From CAWJLE01 sp963843645 (lineage in GTDB: Bacteria; Chloroflexota; Anaerolineae; DAOTYC01), in NCBI GenBank assembly GCA_963843645.1, contig CAWJLE010000003.1:620001-684000 (forward strand): 64,000 bases of DNA, written 5' to 3'. A program made the translations under genes and the position numbers. The notes beneath the pieces are model-generated. The model had not been told where the DNA came from, searched no databases, and worked only from the letters and a program-made list of their open reading frames with translations. Below, piece by piece: positions 61,061 to 64,000 of the stretch (position 1 is its first letter; each line of letters begins with the position of its first letter).

Positions 61061-61660
61061 ATGATGAGTCTGCTGACACTTTCCAGGCAATTGGGGAGTG
61101 AGGGCGATTGGATCGCCCGTGAAGTAGCGCGCGAGTTGGGCTACTGCTACATGGATCATCAGATCGTGAACCGTGCTGCTCGCGAGGCTCGCGTTCCGGA
61201 GGTCGCGTTGGCGCACCTGGACGAGCTGGGCTTCCTCGGTCTGCGACCGTCACCTCAGGATCACCGCGCCTACTTGAACGCTGTGGAGTCCCTGCTCAGG
61301 GACCTCGCAAGGCGGGGCGACGTCGTCATCGTGGGTTGCGGCGCTCAGCTAATCCTGCGTCAGCACCCAGACGCGGTCCACGTGCAGATTGTGGCCCCGT
61401 TCGAGGTACGGCTCAATCGTTTGATGACGATCGAGAGGATTCCCGAAGACGCCGCCGTCAATCGACTCGTGGCCAGCGACAGGACCAGGGCAAGCTATTT
61501 GAGGGAAAACTACGGTGTAAACTGGCTCGATCCTGAATTATACGACATGGTAATCAGCACCAAAGTGATCTCTCCCCAACGCGCGGCGGACAGCCTCATT
61601 ACTATCCTGCGCGGCGCTGGGGTCGGATCGCGCCGACCATCGACCGAAGTGATCTGTTAG
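61061..61660 (+). CDS. Cytidylate kinase-like protein
   Basis: 199 residues from ATG 61061 (GGGGGTG upstream). The family opening SRQLGSEGDWIAREVARELG, then YMDHQIVNRAA, LARRGDVVIVGCGAQLIL and VQIVAPFEVRLNRLM, matches the Cytidylate_kin2 family. The P-loop is degenerate (GSEGDWIA in place of GSGGxxIA). A role in CMP phosphorylation is not assured; many members are uncharacterised. It precedes the 61678 gene by 17 bp, and both may be in an operon with hpt. Confidence 0.8.
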   Translation: MMSLLTLSRQLGSEGDWIAREVARELGYCYMDHQIVNRAAREARVPEVALAHLDELGFLGLRPSPQDHRAYLNAVESLLRDLARRGDVVIVGCGAQLILRQHPDAVHVQIVAPFEVRLNRLMTIERIPEDAAVNRLVASDRTRASYLRENYGVNWLDPELYDMVISTKVISPQRAADSLITILRGAGVGSRRPSTEVIC

Positions 61661-61677
61661 AGACTAATTAGAGAGCA

Positions 61678-62166
61678 ATGGAATCCAAACCATCTGATCC
61701 CAATCGATCGCATGCAATTCCAACTCCGAACTCTGCCTCTCCGGCGGAGCATCCGCAGGATTTCCCCCACCCCAGCGAGCGTGAGTTTGCCCGAATCCTC
61801 GACTTTTACCAGATTCCCTGGCAATACGAGCCCACGACGTTTGCACTGGAATGGGACGACGACGGCAACATCAAAGAGGCTTTCAGTCCGGACTTCTACC
61901 TTCCCGACCAGGACATCTACATCGAGCTAACCACATTGCGGCCCGGCCTCATGAATCGCAAGCACCGAAAGCTGCGCCGCCTCAACGAGCTGTACCCGGA
62001 CATCCAGGTCAAGCTCGTCGATCGTCGCGATTTTGCGAATTTGCTATTCAAGTATGGACTTGAAGATGAGAAGGAGCATCTCGTAGGGCAGGCTGCTATC
62101 GACGCGGCGGCTGCGACAGAGTCAAATACCTCGAACAGTCTTGAGGAGGAAGACAATGAGTCTTGA
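61678..62166 (+). CDS. Conserved protein with a nuclease-like PDFYLP motif
   Basis: 162 residues. The core SEREFARILDFYQIPWQYEP, EAFSPDFYLPDQDIYIELTTL, RKHRKLRRLNELYPDIQVKLV and DFANLLFKYG resembles the Vsr/DUF559 branch of the PD-(D/E)xK fold, but the catalytic Lys of the ExK motif is Thr, so activity is doubtful. An acidic tail follows. Proteins of this kind are commonly encoded next to hpt in related genomes, in my recollection. Its stop lies 11 bp inside hpt. Confidence 0.6.
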   Translation: MESKPSDPNRSHAIPTPNSASPAEHPQDFPHPSEREFARILDFYQIPWQYEPTTFALEWDDDGNIKEAFSPDFYLPDQDIYIELTTLRPGLMNRKHRKLRRLNELYPDIQVKLVDRRDFANLLFKYGLEDEKEHLVGQAAIDAAAATESNTSNSLEEEDNES

Positions 62167-62737
62167 CCAACCAGCTAGCTCCGCGGTTGAGATGCTCAGC
62201 CACATCGACCGAGTGATCCTCAGCCAGGAACAGATCGCGGCCCGCGTTGCGGAGATGGGAGCTGCAATCTCCCGCGATTACGACGGCCAGGACCTCATTC
62301 TGATCGGAGTGCTCCGCGGCGTCCTGTTCTTCATGGCCGACCTCTTGCGCGCCGTGAGCATCCCGGTTCGGTACGACTTCATCGCCATATCGCGCTACGG
62401 GCCCACCTCTCAGACGCGCGGCGTCGTCCGGCTGACCAAGGACCTGGACGAGCACATCGAGGGGCGACACGTCCTGTTTGTCGAGGACGTCATCGATACC
62501 GGCCTGACCTCCAACTACATTCTGAAGAATCTCCGAGCGCGTGACCCGGCCAGCATCAAGGTCTGCGTTCTGCTGGACCGCCCTCAGCACCGCCTGATCG
62601 ACCTCAACATCGCCTACAAGGGATTCGAGTTGCCTGACTTGTTTCTGGTCGGCTACGGCCTGGACTACCAGCAGATGTTTCGCAATTTGCCGTACATCGC
62701 CACGCTCAAGTCTGACGCGCTCAGCCGGCAGGTATAA
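62156..62737 (+). CDS. hpt: Hypoxanthine phosphoribosyltransferase
   Basis: 193 residues from ATG 62156 (GAGGAGG upstream). PRPP-binding motif VLFVEDVIDTGLTSNYI, the flexible-loop region SRYGPTSQTRG, and C-terminal LPDLFLVGYGLDYQQMFRNLPYI. It converts hypoxanthine or guanine to the nucleotide, purine salvage. It overlaps the preceding gene and ends before a hairpin at 62744. Confidence 0.93.
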   Translation: MSLDQPASSAVEMLSHIDRVILSQEQIAARVAEMGAAISRDYDGQDLILIGVLRGVLFFMADLLRAVSIPVRYDFIAISRYGPTSQTRGVVRLTKDLDEHIEGRHVLFVEDVIDTGLTSNYILKNLRARDPASIKVCVLLDRPQHRLIDLNIAYKGFELPDLFLVGYGLDYQQMFRNLPYIATLKSDALSRQV

Positions 62738-62743
62738 TACAGA

Positions 62744-62773
62744 GACTTCCGAAACATGAACACTTCGGAAGTC
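62744..62773 (+). terminator. Hairpin after hpt built from the dispersed palindrome
   Basis: GACTTCCGAA/TTCGGAAGTC, 10-bp stem, 10-nt loop, 6 bp past the stop codon. The arms are the same sequence as the intergenic dyad at 51911. CTTTTGG follows further on. Confidence 0.65.
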
Positions 62774-62814
62774 GCGGCGCCTTTTGGGTTCGCCGTTTGG
62801 TCCCAAGATCGGTC

Positions 62815-63082
62815 ACAAAAGCAAAGAGGGCCAACTAACCTCGGCTCCCTATCTTACCCGGGCTGCTCTCCTCAGGCTATTGACTGAGTACCTCTACGCT
62901 GACTCCCGAACCTCTCCGGCGCTATGTTCCGGAGATCTTCGCTCGCTGGCTTCCCTCCCGCCCCCGGGATTTCTTCCAGCTCACAGTGCGTCCTCGCTGG
63001 GTCCGCTCTGCTGGTCAGGTTTGAGCTTTACGGCAGCTACCTGTCAGACGTTAAGAACCTTCAGCTCTTTGGAACCCTCTCT
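62815..63082 (-). ncRNA. Probable ~268-nt structured noncoding RNA, unknown family
   Basis: Transcribed leftward from a perfect promoter whose +1 falls at about 63082. The first eight bases AGAGAGGG (63082-63075) pair with CCCTCTTT near the 3' end (62830-62823), extended by CCAA/TTGG after a two-base bulge, so the ends close the molecule. U-rich GCTTTTGTG follows. Internal hairpins include CTCCGG/CCGGAG and CAGG-AGCT/AGCT-CCTG. There is no open frame with a ribosome binding site. I looked for RNase P, tmRNA, SRP and group II domain V signatures and found none. Confidence 0.65.
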
Positions 63083-63088
63083 AGATTT

Positions 63089-63117
63089 ATTATATGACAT
63101 AACAATTGACTTGTCAA
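63089..63117 (-). promoter_or_regulatory. Perfect consensus promoter of the ncRNA
   Basis: Minus strand TTGACA (63117-63112), 17 bp, TATAAT (63094-63089). No coding gene starts downstream on this strand. Confidence 0.85.
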
Positions 63118-63193
63118 GGGGTATGAACCTTAAAATGATGCCGCGATGAAAGGACATTGAGAGCCCTGGACCTTCTTTCCTCCGGCCAGACGA

Positions 63194-63227
63194 AGCAGCG
63201 GAGCCGGTTCGTCTCGGCTCCGCTGCT
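63194..63227 (-). terminator. Terminator of the aldehyde ferredoxin oxidoreductase gene
   Basis: A perfect 13-bp stem AGCAGCGGAGCCG/CGGCTCCGCTGCT with 8-nt loop, 31 bp past the stop codon; no T tract. Confidence 0.75.
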
Positions 63228-63257
63228 GTCATCGTCCAGAAGTACGCATGTCTCGGC

Positions 63258-64000
63258 TTATAGCCAGTCCAGGTTGCCCTTGGCGCGCATGACTTTGCCC
63301 TGCTCCACCCATTTCGCCTTCCGGGTGGCCGCCCAGCCCAGGTCCAGCTCCACAAGCTTGGCCGTTCGTGGGATCGCGTCCTCGTCCCAGTTGCACATCT
63401 CGTAATACACGTCGAGAGCCTCGCGGAATGCCTTTCGATCGATCGCCCGGCCCTTCTCCGCCCCGTTCTCCAGGCCTTCGAACATGCGATCCGGCAGCCA
63501 GTCCTCCGCCTTGGTGAAGCCTTCGCGAATGTTGTATAGGCGGACCAGGTTCCAGCGACGCTCGCCCAGCTTCATCAGCTCCCAGAGGCTTACTTCCCAG
63601 CCCGTGATGGCCTGCGTCATCATGACCAGGTCGGTCATGGTGAAGGTGCGGACCGGCGCGAAGGTGAGCAGGCAGCACCCCATCGTGTCCAGCATGGAGA
63701 AGTGATGCTGGAGGTAGTAGTACATGCGCATCTTTCCCCAGTCGATCGTGGGGTTGTCCACACGCTCCAACAGGCCCAGCACCTTCATCTGGCGCACGTT
63801 AGTCTCGGGTGCCACGGCATCGAAGTCTGGGTCGTGCTCCACGCGGGTGTGCTCTGCACCCAGCTCCGACACGGCGTAGGTGATGCCCAGCATGCCTTTG
63901 ACACGTGGCTCGTGCATGGCAATCTCTTCGGCCTTGACATGCATCGCGAACTTGTCGGCGCCGTGCCCGATCTCCTTGGCAAAACGGGCCACGCCCTCGC
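63258..64000 (-). CDS. Aldehyde ferredoxin oxidoreductase, C-terminal part
   Basis: The last 247 residues are in the window; the N-terminus lies beyond the right edge. AOR C-terminal domain motifs: AMHVKAEEIAMHEPRVKGM, GITYAVSELGAEHTR in AOR form, TMGCCLLTF, ITGWEVSLWELMKLGERRWN and LYNIREGFTKAEDWLPDRMF. These enzymes oxidise aldehydes to acids with a tungsto-bispterin and a 4Fe-4S cluster, transferring electrons to ferredoxin. The double Cys in TMGCCLL includes the conserved cluster-ligand position. It supports an anaerobic lifestyle and fits moeA at the other end. Confidence 0.9.
   Translation of the reverse strand, partial: EGVARFAKEIGHGADKFAMHVKAEEIAMHEPRVKGMLGITYAVSELGAEHTRVEHDPDFDAVAPETNVRQMKVLGLLERVDNPTIDWGKMRMYYYLQHHFSMLDTMGCCLLTFAPVRTFTMTDLVMMTQAITGWEVSLWELMKLGERRWNLVRLYNIREGFTKAEDWLPDRMFEGLENGAEKGRAIDRKAFREALDVYYEMCNWDEDAIPRTAKLVELDLGWAATRKAKWVEQGKVMRAKGNLDWL

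Noticed and set aside
62815..63082. RNase P, tmRNA, SRP RNA or group II intron
   Set aside because: I found no P4-type conserved blocks, no tag frame or CCA end, no GGAA-loop domain IV motif and no domain V-like hairpin.
1..64000. Prophage, insertion sequence, integron, CRISPR, rRNA or tRNA
   Set aside because: I saw no transposase, integrase, phage structural gene, cas gene or cloverleaf sequence by eye; a tRNA or Rfam scan would be the decisive check.

Overview
This 64-kb window is a gene-dense, high-GC bacterial chromosome segment with no phage, plasmid, insertion sequence, CRISPR array, rRNA or tRNA that I could recognise. I infer an uncultured Chloroflexota (Anaerolineae-like) bacterium. 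The reasons are the Pro/Thr-stalked surface proteins, TolB/PD40, PA14, LysM-M23 and SH3 proteins, a long L25/CTC protein, GH3 and TGS-uridine-kinase genes, and an aldehyde ferredoxin oxidoreductase that suggests an anaerobic tungsten/molybdenum enzymology. The taxonomic placement is inference. Sigma-70-like promoters (TTGACN, 16-18 nt spacer, TATAMT) are unusually easy to see.

Layout. 0-12 kb: moeA (partial), TolB-like protein, small membrane proteins, a PadR regulator with a promoter-overlapping operator, frameshifted ligA, SH3 protein, hybrid histidine kinase, GH3 enzyme and ICMT-like methyltransferase. 12-19 kb: CNNM transporter, FmdB zinc ribbon, alpha-oxoamine synthase, zinc dehydrogenase, CinA, a 43-residue membrane peptide and ribosomal protein L25. 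19.4-19.8 kb: a duplicated 77-bp structured element next to 11-bp-phased repeats. 20-25 kb: the hut operon hutU-hutI-ftcD, with hutI broken by several indels. 25-31 kb: M23 peptidase, metallophosphatase, dehydrogenase and a triple-PA14 protein. 31.5-36 kb: a redox operon with zinc ribbon, NarI/HdrE-like cytochrome b, HdrD-like Fe-S protein, GcvH-like lipoyl carrier, an OsmC-like protein whose catalytic Cys codon is UGA, and thioredoxin reductase. 36-40 kb: dipeptide-type ABC transporter. 40.5-44 kb: lipoate assembly and recycling (LipM/LplA-like, radical SAM, Lpd). 44-47 kb: aspartokinase and threonine synthase. 47-51 kb: an exported UshA-like lipoprotein with an in-frame UGA in a CG(C/U) motif, a Pro/Thr-rich surface protein, a 57-residue membrane protein and a TPR-like protein. 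51-54.5 kb: CsoR/CstR-type repressor with trxA, methyltransferase, aminopeptidase P and Cys-rich small proteins. 54.6-62.7 kb: FemAB/CelD-like acetyltransferase, GT4 glycosyltransferase, thioesterase, uridine-kinase-like protein, solute-binding protein, cytidylate-kinase-like protein and hpt. 62.8-63.1 kb: a probable new ~268-nt ncRNA. The window ends inside an aldehyde ferredoxin oxidoreductase.

The strongest new signal is a pair of independent in-frame UGA codons. Each sits where homologues carry a conserved redox Cys, each is followed by in-frame conserved sequence, and each is followed by a hairpin that fits the bacterial SECIS consensus. One is in an OsmC-like protein (loop GGUC) and one in an exported metallophosphoesterase-like lipoprotein. 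With the HdrD/lipoyl-carrier/TrxB operon, the lipoate operon and a CstR-like repressor-thioredoxin operon, this suggests a thiol/persulfide redox network that uses selenocysteine.

Caution: about a dozen single-base indels break otherwise well conserved genes (ligA, hutI, trxB, the UshA-like gene, a methyltransferase, a FemAB-like gene, GT4, a thioesterase and a kinase). Most look like assembly or sequencing errors rather than gene decay.
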